In this document: one piece after another, positions 1 through 7,829 of the stretch
How positions within the stretch are numbered: the stretch's first letter is position 1
How the letters are laid out: each line of letters starts with the position of its first letter
From: an uncultured Prevotella sp.
GTDB taxonomy: Bacteria; Bacteroidota; Bacteroidia; Bacteroidales; Bacteroidaceae
Assembly: GCA_934120735.1 (NCBI GenBank)
Contig: CAKOVA010000023.1
Location: 1 to 31,234 of the forward strand
Direction of reading: 5' to 3'
Length of the DNA: 31,234 nucleotides
Notes under the pieces: generated by a model
What the model was told of the DNA's origin: nothing
The model's input: the letters and a program-made list of their open reading frames with translations, nothing else
The model's database searches: none
Position numbers and translations under genes: made by a program

Positions 1-546
1 AAAAAGAAAAATCTTAGGGTTTCCACCCTTCTGCTGGCAGCAACCTTGCTGACAACATCTTGCATCGGAAGCTTCGGTTTGTTCAACAAACTGTTGAGTT
101 GGAACAAAACAGCCACAGACAGTAAGTTCCTAAACGAAATCATCTTCCTGATTCTCTCGCCGGCCTACGCCATCTGTGGCACTGCCGATGTCGTGGTTCT
201 CAACACCATTGAGTTCTGGACAGGTGACAACCCAATGGCCAATAACGGCAAAACTAAGCAAGTGATGGGCCAAGATGGCAAGTACTATGCTGTGAAAACC
301 CTGAAAGACGGCTATGAGATTACGGCACCAACTGGTGAGGTAACGAAGTTCTTGTACGACAAGTCTACCGACTCTTGGTCACAAGTAGCTAACGGAAAGC
401 AAACAGAGTTGTTCCGTTTCAATGAGGATGGAACCATCAAAGCCACCCTGCCAAACGGGAAAAAGATGGATGTTGCTTTGACTGAAGCAGGCGTTTATCA
501 GGTACACATGGCTGTAAATGACGGCACATATTGGGCCATGAAATAA
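1..546 (+). CDS. DUF3332-like lipoprotein, 5' end missing
   Basis: The reading frame is open from base 1, so the start codon lies just outside the window. The visible N-terminus is a lipoprotein signal: basic residues, a hydrophobic stretch, then a lipobox LTTSC with the cysteine at about residue 21 of the visible part (bases 61-63). After it comes a short hydrophobic region (roughly residues 38-58) and a beta-rich tail with repeated G-K-x-Y/F patterns. The overall pattern (lipobox, GSFGLFNKLLSWN, membrane-like helix, then 'TDSWS..NGK' repeats) matches my memory of the DUF3332 family, whose role is unknown. It is about 181 visible residues, close to the whole protein. A terminator follows directly. 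The family name rests on recall, not on a search. Confidence 0.75.
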   Translation, partial: KKKNLRVSTLLLAATLLTTSCIGSFGLFNKLLSWNKTATDSKFLNEIIFLILSPAYAICGTADVVVLNTIEFWTGDNPMANNGKTKQVMGQDGKYYAVKTLKDGYEITAPTGEVTKFLYDKSTDSWSQVANGKQTELFRFNEDGTIKATLPNGKKMDVALTEAGVYQVHMAVNDGTYWAMK

Positions 547-573
547 GGAAACACACTGTAATACAAATATAAT

Positions 574-632
574 ACAGGCTGTTTTTGCAGGTAACCCAAT
601 GATGTTACTTACAAAAGCAGCCTGTTTTGTTT
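574..632 (+). terminator. Rho-independent terminator after DUF3332 gene
   Basis: Bases 574-595 pair with 604-625 in a 22-bp stem with one mismatch and two G-T wobbles and an 8-base loop, followed by TTTTGTTT. It ends transcription of the DUF3332 gene before the convergent peptidase gene. Confidence 0.85.
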
Positions 633-661
633 CTCCCATCCGCTTTTCTTTAAAGAGCTTG

Positions 662-1897
662 TCACTGAAAAATCAACGTGGTAAGCTTGTCCGCTGCCAT
701 GATGTCTTGTGCCACTTGTTGAATTTCTTGTGAGGTGACAGCATCGATTTGCTCATACAGCCAATTGATATCTTTCTCGTATCCGTAGTGTAGGAAGGTC
801 TTCCCAAAGTCCAAAGCGAAGCTTTCACGATTGTCACAAGCCACACCAATCTGCCCTTTTATTTGTTTTTTAGCCGCCTTGAGCTGGTAATCAGTCAGGG
901 GTTGTTCTATCACTCTATCCAACTCTTTACGCACCAGTCGCTGGCATTTCGGCACATCATGTGGGTCACAGCCAAAGTATAGGCACCACAACCCCGTGTC
1001 TGTGTAGCTCACCATCGAGCTTTCAACGGTATAAACCAACCCATGATGCTCACGAAGAGACAGGTTGAGGCGGGCATTCATGCCAGGACCACCCAGGATA
1101 TTATTCAGTAGATACAGCGGAATCCGGCCATGATGATGAATGTCGTACGCCCGATTGCCCATCATGACGTGCGCCTGATGCGTGTCTTTCTTACGCACAA
1201 TGACCGTCGAGTCATTGTTCTTGGCCCACAGATGCGGATGATTTGCTGACATCACAGGTGCATTTTTCGGCATGTCTGCAGTAGCTTTGGAGAGCAGTTT
1301 GACGATTTTGTCGAACGAAACATCCCCATCTATGAAGAAAATGGCATTCTCCGGCCGATAAAACTTGTGAGTAAAGCGCTGCGTGTCGGCCGTCATGAAG
1401 GAACGAACCGTATCGGTTGTGCCCAAAATATTGTGTCCAAGAGGATGTCCATGGAAGATGGTATTCTCGAAATCATCGTATATCAAATCGGCCGGAGAGT
1501 CGTTATAACTCTCGATTTCATCGCAAATCACCTCCTTTTCTCTTGTTAATTCCGCTTGTGGATAGGTGCTGTGAAACACAATATCCGTCAGAATGTCGAT
1601 GGCTCGCGCAACGTGTTCTTTCAGAATAGCCACATGATAGACCGTATCTTCCTTGTTGGTAAAGGCGTTAAGGTCGCCGCCCACACTCTCCAAGCTGTTG
1701 ATGATGTGCCATGAACGGCGCCGTTGCGTCCCTTTGAATGTGGCATGTTCGCAGAAATGCGCCATGCCCTCTTCACCAGGTTCCTCATCCCTTGAACCCA
1801 CATTGAGTTGATATCCGCAATAAACTACCGACGATTGCGAAGGACGATGAATGATTCGCAGACCGTTATCGAGCACAAATGTATGATAATTCAGCAT
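662..1897 (-). CDS. M16 family (insulinase/pitrilysin-like) zinc peptidase
   Basis: A 411-residue single-unit M16 protein, the length usual for the bacterial processing-peptidase-like branch. The inverted zinc motif HxxEH is at residues 47-51 (HFCEH), and the third zinc ligand, a glutamate 76 residues after the last motif histidine, is present at E127 (in KEVICDEIE). The C-terminal half has the R/Y-type substrate region of the inactive M16 domain. No signal peptide is visible, so it is predicted cytoplasmic, where such enzymes degrade or trim peptides. It stands alone between convergent DUF3332 and divergent pfkB genes. A TATCTTTG -7 box lies 73 bases upstream (1970-1977, complement). The substrate is unknown. 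Confidence 0.9.
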   Translation of the reverse strand: MLNYHTFVLDNGLRIIHRPSQSSVVYCGYQLNVGSRDEEPGEEGMAHFCEHATFKGTQRRRSWHIINSLESVGGDLNAFTNKEDTVYHVAILKEHVARAIDILTDIVFHSTYPQAELTREKEVICDEIESYNDSPADLIYDDFENTIFHGHPLGHNILGTTDTVRSFMTADTQRFTHKFYRPENAIFFIDGDVSFDKIVKLLSKATADMPKNAPVMSANHPHLWAKNNDSTVIVRKKDTHQAHVMMGNRAYDIHHHGRIPLYLLNNILGGPGMNARLNLSLREHHGLVYTVESSMVSYTDTGLWCLYFGCDPHDVPKCQRLVRKELDRVIEQPLTDYQLKAAKKQIKGQIGVACDNRESFALDFGKTFLHYGYEKDINWLYEQIDAVTSQEIQQVAQDIMAADKLTTLIFQ

Positions 1898-1969
1898 GAT
1901 TTCGTTCTTACATTGCTCGGTATCAAATCATCTTTCTACAGTTTCAGACCTGACCAAGCCAATGGTTTG

Positions 1970-1977
1970 CAAAGATA
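1970..1977 (-). promoter_or_regulatory. Candidate -7 box for the M16 peptidase gene
   Basis: The complement reads TATCTTTG, a match to the Bacteroidota -7 consensus TAnnTTTG, 73 bases before the start codon. A clear TTTG -33 partner at 19-21 bp is absent, so this is weaker than the divergent pfkB promoter at 2018-2048. Confidence 0.45.
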
Positions 1978-2017
1978 ATCAATTTAGACAGATTTAAAAT
2001 TTAATACTTCTTTTTAT

Positions 2018-2048
2018 TTTGAGTTACTACCTATTTACCGTATATTTG
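2018..2048 (+). promoter_or_regulatory. Bacteroidota-type promoter of the PfkB kinase gene
   Basis: TTTG at 2018-2021 and TATATTTG at 2041-2048 are separated by 19 bp, a full consensus match. Transcription would start near 2054, which rules out the ATG at 2050 and favours the ATG at 2071 as the start of the gene. Confidence 0.8.
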
Positions 2049-2070
2049 CATGAGCAAAATCAAGTATGTT

Positions 2071-3015
2071 ATGCGTAAGGTAATAGGTATCGGCGAGACT
2101 GTGCTCGATATTATTTTCAAAAACGACCAGCCCATCGGAGCTTATCCCGGCGGTTCGACATTCAATGGCCTTATTTCATTGGGGCGATCGGGAGTTCACA
2201 CCACCTTTATCAGCGAGACAGGCAACGACCGTGTGGGGAACATGATTCACCGTTTCCTGGAACAGAACGGCGTGGATGCCAGTCATGTAAACACCTTTCC
2301 CGACAGCAAATCGCCCATCTCCTTGGCTTTTCTCAACGAGAAGAACGATGCAGACTACCTTTTTTACAAAGATCACCCTCACGACCAACTCGATTTTGCC
2401 TTCCCCGATATCCAACCAGACGATATCGTTATCTTCGGTTCTTACTATGCTGTCAACCCTGTCATCAGACCTCAAGTGATTGGATTGCTCGACTATGCCC
2501 GCAATCATGGTGCCATCATCTACTACGATGTCAACTTCCGACCAGCTCATCAGCATGACGTGATGCGCATCACCCCTAATCTATTGGAGAATTTAGAGTA
2601 TGCCGACATCGTCAGAGGTAGCAGAGAAGACTTTCAGACGCTCTACAAACTTAACGACGCAGCCAAAGTATATCAGGCTGAAATATCATTCTACTGCAAA
2701 CGATTTATTTACACACAAGGAGCCGAAGCCGTGCAATTGTTCGCAGAAAACAATTTCCACAAGGCCTATCCCGTGCCTGATGAAGCCCCAGTGAGTACCA
2801 TCGGAGCCGGCGACAACTTTAATGCCGGCGTGTTGTTCGCGCTACTCAAACATGGCATTACGCACCAAATGTTGGAACAAGGCCTGTCGGAGAAGCAATG
2901 GGATCAAGTCATCAGCTACGGTTTACGCTTCGCCTCGGAGAGTTGTAAGAGCATACACAACTACGTTGACACCGGTTTTGCCAACCAGATGAAAGCCGAA
3001 TTGGCACAAGGATAA
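2071..3015 (+). CDS. PfkB-family carbohydrate kinase
   Basis: A 314-residue ribokinase/PfkB-fold kinase that would phosphorylate a sugar or nucleoside with ATP. Seen: the N-terminal GIGETVLDII strand, the substrate-binding PGGSTFNGLISLGRSG segment (residues 27-41), the GNDRVG motif, and the C-terminal anion-hole signature TIGAGDNFNAG with the catalytic base at D248. The length is normal for the family. The frame is open to an ATG at 2050, but the -7 box ends at 2048, so the start at 2071 (MRKVIGIGE) is chosen. Members of this kind in Bacteroidota are often called fructokinase-like; the substrate cannot be told from sequence. The flavodiiron gene follows after 38 bp, probably on the same transcript. 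Confidence 0.88.
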   Translation: MRKVIGIGETVLDIIFKNDQPIGAYPGGSTFNGLISLGRSGVHTTFISETGNDRVGNMIHRFLEQNGVDASHVNTFPDSKSPISLAFLNEKNDADYLFYKDHPHDQLDFAFPDIQPDDIVIFGSYYAVNPVIRPQVIGLLDYARNHGAIIYYDVNFRPAHQHDVMRITPNLLENLEYADIVRGSREDFQTLYKLNDAAKVYQAEISFYCKRFIYTQGAEAVQLFAENNFHKAYPVPDEAPVSTIGAGDNFNAGVLFALLKHGITHQMLEQGLSEKQWDQVISYGLRFASESCKSIHNYVDTGFANQMKAELAQG

Positions 3016-3053
3016 GCAGATTTTACCTCATTAATCACATAATAAATTCAAAT

Positions 3054-4247
3054 ATGATAGAACTCAAAAATAAAGTCTATTATGTAGGTGTGAACGACCG
3101 CAACAAGTCTTTGTTTGAAGGCTTGTGGCCTCTGCCAGCGGGCGTTTCATACAATTCGTACCTGATAGACGATGAAAAAGTGTGCCTCATCGACGCTGTT
3201 CAAGTGGATTTCTTCACGCAATTCATCGAAAACCTGCATGAGGTGCTGGGCGACCGACCCATCGATTACCTCGTAGTGAACCACATGGAACCCGACCACA
3301 GCGGCTCTTTGGGACTGCTAAAGAAGTATTATCCCAACATCAAAGTCATTGGTAACAAGAAAACCTTCGACCTGTTGGCCGGCTTCTACGGCATCAAAGA
3401 CCAAACGATTGAAGTGAAACATGGCGAAGTGATAGACCTTGGTCATCACAAGTTGAAGTTCTTCATGACTCCCATGGTGCACTGGCCCGAAACGATGATG
3501 ACGCTCGACGAAACAGACCACATGCTGTTCTCGGGCGATGGCTTTGGATGTTTCGGTGCATTGAATGGTGGTATCCTGGACGAAGAGATAGACACCAGCT
3601 GGGCTTGGTTGGAGATGGTGCGCTATTACAGTAACATCGTAGGAAAATATGGCGTACCCGTGCAGAACGCCTTGAAGAAGTTGGCCGACCAACAAATTGA
3701 TTACATTTGCCCTACCCATGGTCCCGTATGGCACGAGAAGGCAGCGAAAGTAGTAGATCTCTATGACCAAATGTCCAAATATGAAACCGATGAGGGCATC
3801 GTCATCTGCTACGGAACCATGTATGGCAATACCGAACGCATGGCGGAAACCATCGCGAGAGCAGCCAGTCAGGCCGGCATCAAGAACATTTGCATGTACA
3901 ACATTTCGAAGACGCACCACTCTTACATCCTCCGTGATATCTTCCGTTATCGTGGATTGATTGTGGGAGCGCCTACCTATAACAACGGATTGTACCACGA
4001 GATGTCCGAACTGCTGTCAGAAATAGCCAACCACGACATCAAGAACCATTACATCGGATGGTTTGGCAGCTATGGATGGGCCAGCAAGGCCGTACCCACC
4101 ATCGCTGAATGGGTAGACACCAAGCTTAAATTTGAGCCTGTGGGAACGCCCGTAGAAATGAAACAAGCCATGTCAAAAGACGTACGCAGCCAGTGCGAAG
4201 AACTGGGAAAGGCCATGGCAGAGCGCCTGAAAGCTGACCGTAAATAG
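3054..4247 (+). CDS. Flavodiiron protein (A-type flavoprotein, FprA/ROO-like)
   Basis: A 397-residue protein with an N-terminal metallo-beta-lactamase-like diiron domain (about 1-250) and a C-terminal flavodoxin domain (about 250-395). The diiron ligands are visible: H77-x-E79-x-D81-H82 (HMEPDH), H143, D162 (SGDGFG) and H222 (CPTHGP). The FMN phosphate loop is YGTMYGNTERMA, about residues 253-264. Known flavodiiron proteins reduce O2 to water and/or NO to N2O in anaerobes, which suits an oxygen-sensitive host. No rubredoxin domain is fused and no rubredoxin gene is next to it, so the electron donor is encoded elsewhere. A strong terminator begins 17 bases after the stop codon. Confidence 0.93.
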   Translation: MIELKNKVYYVGVNDRNKSLFEGLWPLPAGVSYNSYLIDDEKVCLIDAVQVDFFTQFIENLHEVLGDRPIDYLVVNHMEPDHSGSLGLLKKYYPNIKVIGNKKTFDLLAGFYGIKDQTIEVKHGEVIDLGHHKLKFFMTPMVHWPETMMTLDETDHMLFSGDGFGCFGALNGGILDEEIDTSWAWLEMVRYYSNIVGKYGVPVQNALKKLADQQIDYICPTHGPVWHEKAAKVVDLYDQMSKYETDEGIVICYGTMYGNTERMAETIARAASQAGIKNICMYNISKTHHSYILRDIFRYRGLIVGAPTYNNGLYHEMSELLSEIANHDIKNHYIGWFGSYGWASKAVPTIAEWVDTKLKFEPVGTPVEMKQAMSKDVRSQCEELGKAMAERLKADRK

Positions 4248-4263
4248 CGTTTTCAGGCCATTT

Positions 4264-4313
4264 CCATAGACCCATGACCTTTGTCTATCATGGGTCTATG
4301 GATTTTTTCTTTT
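4264..4313 (+). terminator. Rho-independent terminator after flavodiiron gene
   Basis: A perfect 14-bp stem (4264-4277 with 4288-4301), a 10-base loop and a T-rich tail ATTTTTTCTTTT to 4313. Confidence 0.92.
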
Positions 4314-4592
4314 ACCAAAAGGCAGCCTTTCATTGACTTATCACGCTTCAAAACAGGCTAAAGAAGTGAGCATACGCCTTGTTTTTACCCAGACGGAACA
4401 TTCCGAACGCAGACTAACTCACACTGTCATTTCTTTTAACAACAACCCCTTTCTCCTTGCATTATTTACAACCAGCCGGTCTGTTGGGCGCAAACATGCG
4501 AATTATGAGCAAGATTCGTAACTCACAATCACACAATATATTACAGGAAAAATGACGCTATTGGCCGTCTAAAGATTCCATTTAGAGCAATT

Positions 4593-4627
4593 AAAGCATT
4601 GAGTTTGCTGCACAAACTCAATGCTTT
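4593..4627. repeat. Perfect 15-bp inverted repeat
   Basis: AAAGCATTGAGTTTG at 4593-4607 is repeated inverted at 4613-4627 with a 5-base loop CTGCA. It could be a cruciform, a weak terminator or the core of a dispersed repeat. It lies 280 bp beyond the flavodiiron terminator and 270 bp beyond the murI terminator, so neither gene needs it for termination. Confidence 0.8.
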
Positions 4628-4899
4628 TGCATCACAAACCCATGTTAATTGGCGTCCAAAAGGGCGCAAAAAACGAGGATATCGCCATACTTTTTGTCCA
4701 AGACCTTGTTTTTCTTGACTTTCAAAACCATAAAAACGCAACATTTGTCCCGTCGTCTTTTCTATTTTAGGAATTTTCAGAAGCCATTTTATTGTCATTT
4801 TTCAGGACAGAAAGAAGGATTTTTGACTATTCCTCATCCAGCCACTTGCAAGGCTTACTCGTACGAGGCAGCATGAGCCCATGTACCTACATGCTGCGC

Positions 4900-4932
4900 A
4901 AAAAAAATGCCACATCCCAAAAAGGATGCGAC
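4900..4932 (-). terminator. Terminator of the envelope-biogenesis gene cluster
   Basis: On the complement a 9-bp stem with two G-T wobbles (4924-4932 with 4909-4917) and a 6-base loop is followed by A and then eight T (4907-4900). It lies about 100 bases after the murI stop codon. Confidence 0.75.
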
Positions 4933-5034
4933 AACTATGGATGTGAAGAATTTGATTATCCTTCGTATAGGATGTGATGAACCGAGCAAACAGTTCATCA
5001 TCTCGGGTTGGTTCATGCATACAATCCTGAAAAA

Positions 5035-5874
5035 TCAAGCTAAATCAACATGATTTACCTGTATTTTTTCATGCAAGAACACCTGGGCTTGCTCTTGAAA
5101 ACGCATGGGATTTTCGGTAGTAAAATATTGGCAAGTGCCTGTCTTCGTACACTTTGAGTTCATTTCGGGGTGGCGTTTCAGATAGTCTTTCAAGCTGTTG
5201 GCCACATATTCGCCTTGTGCAACGATGCGAACGCCAGGGCGTTTGTACTTTTCTATCTTGGGCATGAGCAGCGGATAGTGCGTACAGCCCAAGATAATCG
5301 TATCGATCAGGGGATCTTTCTGTGCCAACGCATCCAGTCGCTTCTTGACAAAATAGTCGGCTCCCGGACTGTCTGCCTCGTTGTATTCAACCAATGGCAC
5401 CCAGAAAGGACAGGCAATTCCTGAGACTTGTATATCGGGAAAAAACTTTTTTATCTCGAGTTGATAGCTCCCACTCTTCACGGTTCCTTCGGTAGCCAGC
5501 AGACCTACATGCCGATTCTTGGTGAGACTGCCAATGACTTCGGCCGTTGGACGAATCACGCCCAGCACCCTTCTGTTGGAATCGAGCGAAGGTAAATCAT
5601 GTTGCTGGATGGTTCTCAGTGCCTTGGCTGACGCGGTGTTGCACCCCAAGATGACAAGATGGCACCCCATTTCGAAAAGTTTGATTACCGCTTGCCGTGT
5701 AAATTCGTACACCACATCGAACGAACGCGTTCCATAAGGCGCACGGGCGTTGTCACCCAGATACACATAATCGTATTCGGGCAGCAACTGACGGATGCCA
5801 TGAAGGATGGTCAATCCGCCATAACCAGAGTCGAACACCCCGATGGGGCCTGGCATTTGAGGCAGTTGAGTCAT
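5035..5874 (-). CDS. murI: Glutamate racemase
   Basis: Interconverts L- and D-glutamate in the cytoplasm, supplying D-glutamate for the peptidoglycan stem peptide. The 279-residue protein has all hallmarks: the N-terminal FDSGYGG (residues 14-20), the YLGDNARAPYG motif, and the two catalytic cysteines in LGCNTASA (C78) and LGCTHYPLL (C197). It is the last gene of the cluster, 16 bp after the third ompH paralogue, and is followed by a terminator at 4900-4932. Its place behind bamA and skp-like genes is the standard Bacteroidales order and ties cell-wall precursor supply to outer-membrane assembly. Confidence 0.97.
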   Translation of the reverse strand: MTQLPQMPGPIGVFDSGYGGLTILHGIRQLLPEYDYVYLGDNARAPYGTRSFDVVYEFTRQAVIKLFEMGCHLVILGCNTASAKALRTIQQHDLPSLDSNRRVLGVIRPTAEVIGSLTKNRHVGLLATEGTVKSGSYQLEIKKFFPDIQVSGIACPFWVPLVEYNEADSPGADYFVKKRLDALAQKDPLIDTIILGCTHYPLLMPKIEKYKRPGVRIVAQGEYVANSLKDYLKRHPEMNSKCTKTGTCQYFTTENPMRFQEQAQVFLHEKIQVNHVDLA

Positions 5875-5890
5875 AGGGTGTCTGCTGCGA

Positions 5891-6415
5891 TTACTTGCCT
5901 CCTCGTGCCAAGAGGCTCAGCACTGCGTCATTGAGGTTGTCGCCGTAAGCCATGTCTATATAAGGCACTGCATCGCCATCGGCATTCAGTATGAAGGCGT
6001 AACCACGCTCCTGTCCCAACTTCCGGATGGCACCAAGCACTTTTCCCTTGACAGGTGCCATGGCATCTTGTTCGGCTTGTGCCAGCAACCGTTGTGCTTC
6101 TTTCTTGAAAGCGATGTTCTTTTCCATCATATCTTGCAGTTCGGCTTGGCGTTTCTGCATGATAGTTGGTGCGAAATCACGCTGCCCGTCGAGGAATTCT
6201 TCATATTTCTTATTGAATTCATCCTCCGATCTTTTGGTTTCTGCATCGTACTTTAAGCGCAGGTCAGCAATGTTTTTCTGAGCCGTTACATACTCTGGAA
6301 CGGCTTTCATCAAGGTGCTTAAGTTGAAATAACCAAACTTCGGCAGCATTTGTTGGGCCTGTGCCACGAAGGGCATCATCAACAAAAATAGAAATAAGAG
6401 TTGCTTTTTCATCAT
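5891..6415 (-). CDS. OmpH/Skp-family periplasmic chaperone, third paralogue
   Basis: A 174-residue secreted protein. The start is placed at 6415 (or the next codon, 6412), where a clean signal peptide begins (MKKQLLFLFLL...VAQAQ); the longer frame to 6505 would add 30 charged residues ahead of it. The mature protein starts with KFGYFNLSTLMKAVPEYV, homologous to the same segment of the two upstream paralogues, followed by a long charged helical region with heptad character (about residues 40-120) and a conserved end (YAFILNADGDAVPYID). Skp-family trimers hold unfolded outer-membrane proteins for BamA. It is separated from the second paralogue by 267 bp, much more than the other gaps, but is tightly linked to murI (16 bp). 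Confidence 0.88.
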   Translation of the reverse strand: MMKKQLLFLFLLMMPFVAQAQQMLPKFGYFNLSTLMKAVPEYVTAQKNIADLRLKYDAETKRSEDEFNKKYEEFLDGQRDFAPTIMQKRQAELQDMMEKNIAFKKEAQRLLAQAEQDAMAPVKGKVLGAIRKLGQERGYAFILNADGDAVPYIDMAYGDNLNDAVLSLLARGGK

Positions 6416-6682
6416 CAAATGATTTATGTTGTTATTATCGGAGGGCTCTGTTTCCCTCCTCTTCCTAATTCTTTCATGCGGCATTCCGTCATAAGTGATG
6501 GCCATTTGCCGTATGAAAAAAGCTGAAAAGAGTTAGCAAACAGTTGTCTGTGTCTTGCACATCAGCCCTTGTCTGCCAACTCCTTTTCTGTTTAATTGTA
6601 AGTTTTATCCAAGTCTTCACTTCCCATCAATTAGTTCTTTCAATGTTAATGAACCCAAGGAAGCGAGTTGGAACACTTCAAA

Positions 6683-7183
6683 TTACTTTGTCTTGGCCAG
6701 CTCAGCCTTTACCTTTGCGGTGACATCTTCGCTCAGCGTCTGACTGATGTAAGGGATGCCGGATGTGATGTCCATGATGTAAACATAGTTTCCAGCCTTG
6801 CCTACGGCCTGAATGGCGTTGACCAATTTAGCCGTGATAGGCTGCATCTTCTCTTGTTGAGCCTTCTGCAAAGCCTGTGAGTTGTCATTGTAAGCCGTGC
6901 GAATCTTCTCATTCAGCTTCATCAACTCTTCCTCTGTCTCCTTTTGCTTCGTGGCATTCATGGTCGACTTCGTCTTCTCATATTCCTCAGCCTTGCGCTG
7001 TAATTCGTCTTGCATGGCCTTCAAGTCGTTCTCATACTGCTTGGCAGTGGCTTCAATCTCACCGCGTGCCTTCACAAATTCAGGCATATCGTTCATTACC
7101 TGCTGTGAGTTCAGATGACCAAACTTTTGTGCAAACATCGACATTGGTGCAAAAAGCATCAACATTAAAATAAGCTTTTTCAT
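6683..7183 (-). CDS. OmpH/Skp-family periplasmic chaperone, second paralogue
   Basis: A 166-residue protein with signal peptide MKKLILMLMLFAPMSMFAQ and mature start KFGHLNSQQVMNDMPEFVKA. The middle (about residues 40-110) is a charged alpha-helical coiled region rich in K, E and Q, as in the tentacles of the Skp trimer, and the C-terminal segment YVYIMDITSGIPYIS closes the body domain. It follows the first paralogue after 28 bp. It is expected in the periplasm, delivering outer-membrane proteins to the BAM complex whose core, bamA, is two genes upstream. Confidence 0.92.
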   Translation of the reverse strand: MKKLILMLMLFAPMSMFAQKFGHLNSQQVMNDMPEFVKARGEIEATAKQYENDLKAMQDELQRKAEEYEKTKSTMNATKQKETEEELMKLNEKIRTAYNDNSQALQKAQQEKMQPITAKLVNAIQAVGKAGNYVYIMDITSGIPYISQTLSEDVTAKVKAELAKTK

Positions 7184-7211
7184 TTTCTTTTGTTCTTTAT
7201 TTGATTAATTA

Positions 7212-7724
7212 TTAATTCGAATAACCCAGTTTTTGCAACACTTCGTTGCTGATGTCTATCTTGGGTGAGCCGAAGATGATGCCCGAATTGGACGCACGAT
7301 CAACGACCAATGAGTACCCACGCAATTCGGATATATCCCTTACGGCGTTGTATATCTCCTCTTGGATGGGGCTCATCAGGCTCTCACGCTTCTTAAACAG
7401 TTCGCCTTCTGGCCCGAAATACTTGCGTTTCAGCTCGCTGGCAGCCTTCTCCTTCTTCATGATTTGCTCCTGCCGAGCCTTCTTTTGCTCTTGCGAGAGA
7501 AACACTACCTCGTTCTGATAGTTCTTATACATCGTGGTTGCCTCTGTATTCAGAGCCTCCACCTCAGCCTGCCATTTCTTGCTTACCTGGTTCAATTGTT
7601 CATTGGCACGTTCGTATGCAGGGATGTTCTTCAACACATACTCCATGTCTACCAGTGCGAATTTCTGCGCACCGATGCCTAATGTCGCCATCAACATCAA
7701 GCTCATCAATATTATTTTCTTCAT
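7212..7724 (-). CDS. OmpH/Skp-family periplasmic chaperone, first paralogue
   Basis: A 170-residue protein with signal peptide (MKKIILMSLMLMATLGIGAQ) and mature start KFALVDMEYVLKNIPAYERA, the most canonical of the three paralogues. The helical arm region (about residues 40-120) contains E/K/Q-rich heptads; the C-terminal part YSLVVDRASNSGIIFGSP matches the usual OmpH 'd.aNVLYA'-type segment in position. It lies 105 bp downstream of bamA. Known role of the family: a trimeric periplasmic holdase for unfolded outer-membrane proteins. Confidence 0.93.
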   Translation of the reverse strand: MKKIILMSLMLMATLGIGAQKFALVDMEYVLKNIPAYERANEQLNQVSKKWQAEVEALNTEATTMYKNYQNEVVFLSQEQKKARQEQIMKKEKAASELKRKYFGPEGELFKKRESLMSPIQEEIYNAVRDISELRGYSLVVDRASNSGIIFGSPKIDISNEVLQKLGYSN

Positions 7725-7829
7725 CAGCTCTCCTTTATTATAATTGTATTATTAGATGGACGTTGTGTAATGTCCTTTCGTTTAGCCACTAAAGAGTATT
7801 TAACCCCTAACAAACCAGTTTTAACTTCC

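Larger units (their letters stand above)
4314..5034. other. Long intergenic stretch without a convincing gene
   Basis: About 720 bp between the flavodiiron terminator and the end of murI. It holds a perfect 15-bp inverted repeat (4593-4627), a 10-bp palindrome CTCGTACGAG (4858-4867), an 8-bp hairpin (4868-4875 with 4890-4897) and the terminator of the murI transcript (4900-4932). Short open frames of 62-85 codons exist on both strands, but none has a promoter, a recognisable domain or a plausible composition. The stretch 4541-4800 has the look of a dispersed intergenic repeat of Prevotella-type genomes; this is an impression and not tested. Confidence 0.6.

Noticed and set aside
3318..3998. 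A 226-codon open frame opposite the flavodiiron gene.
   Set aside because: It mirrors a clearly conserved gene with all metal ligands; its translation has no domain and no promoter.
4541..4798. An 85-codon minus-strand open frame in the spacer before murI.
   Set aside because: It reads through a perfect 15-bp hairpin and resembles repeat sequence more than a gene.
4802..5038. A 78-codon minus-strand open frame just after murI.
   Set aside because: It contains the murI terminator and a run of Cys/Trp-rich, domain-free peptide.
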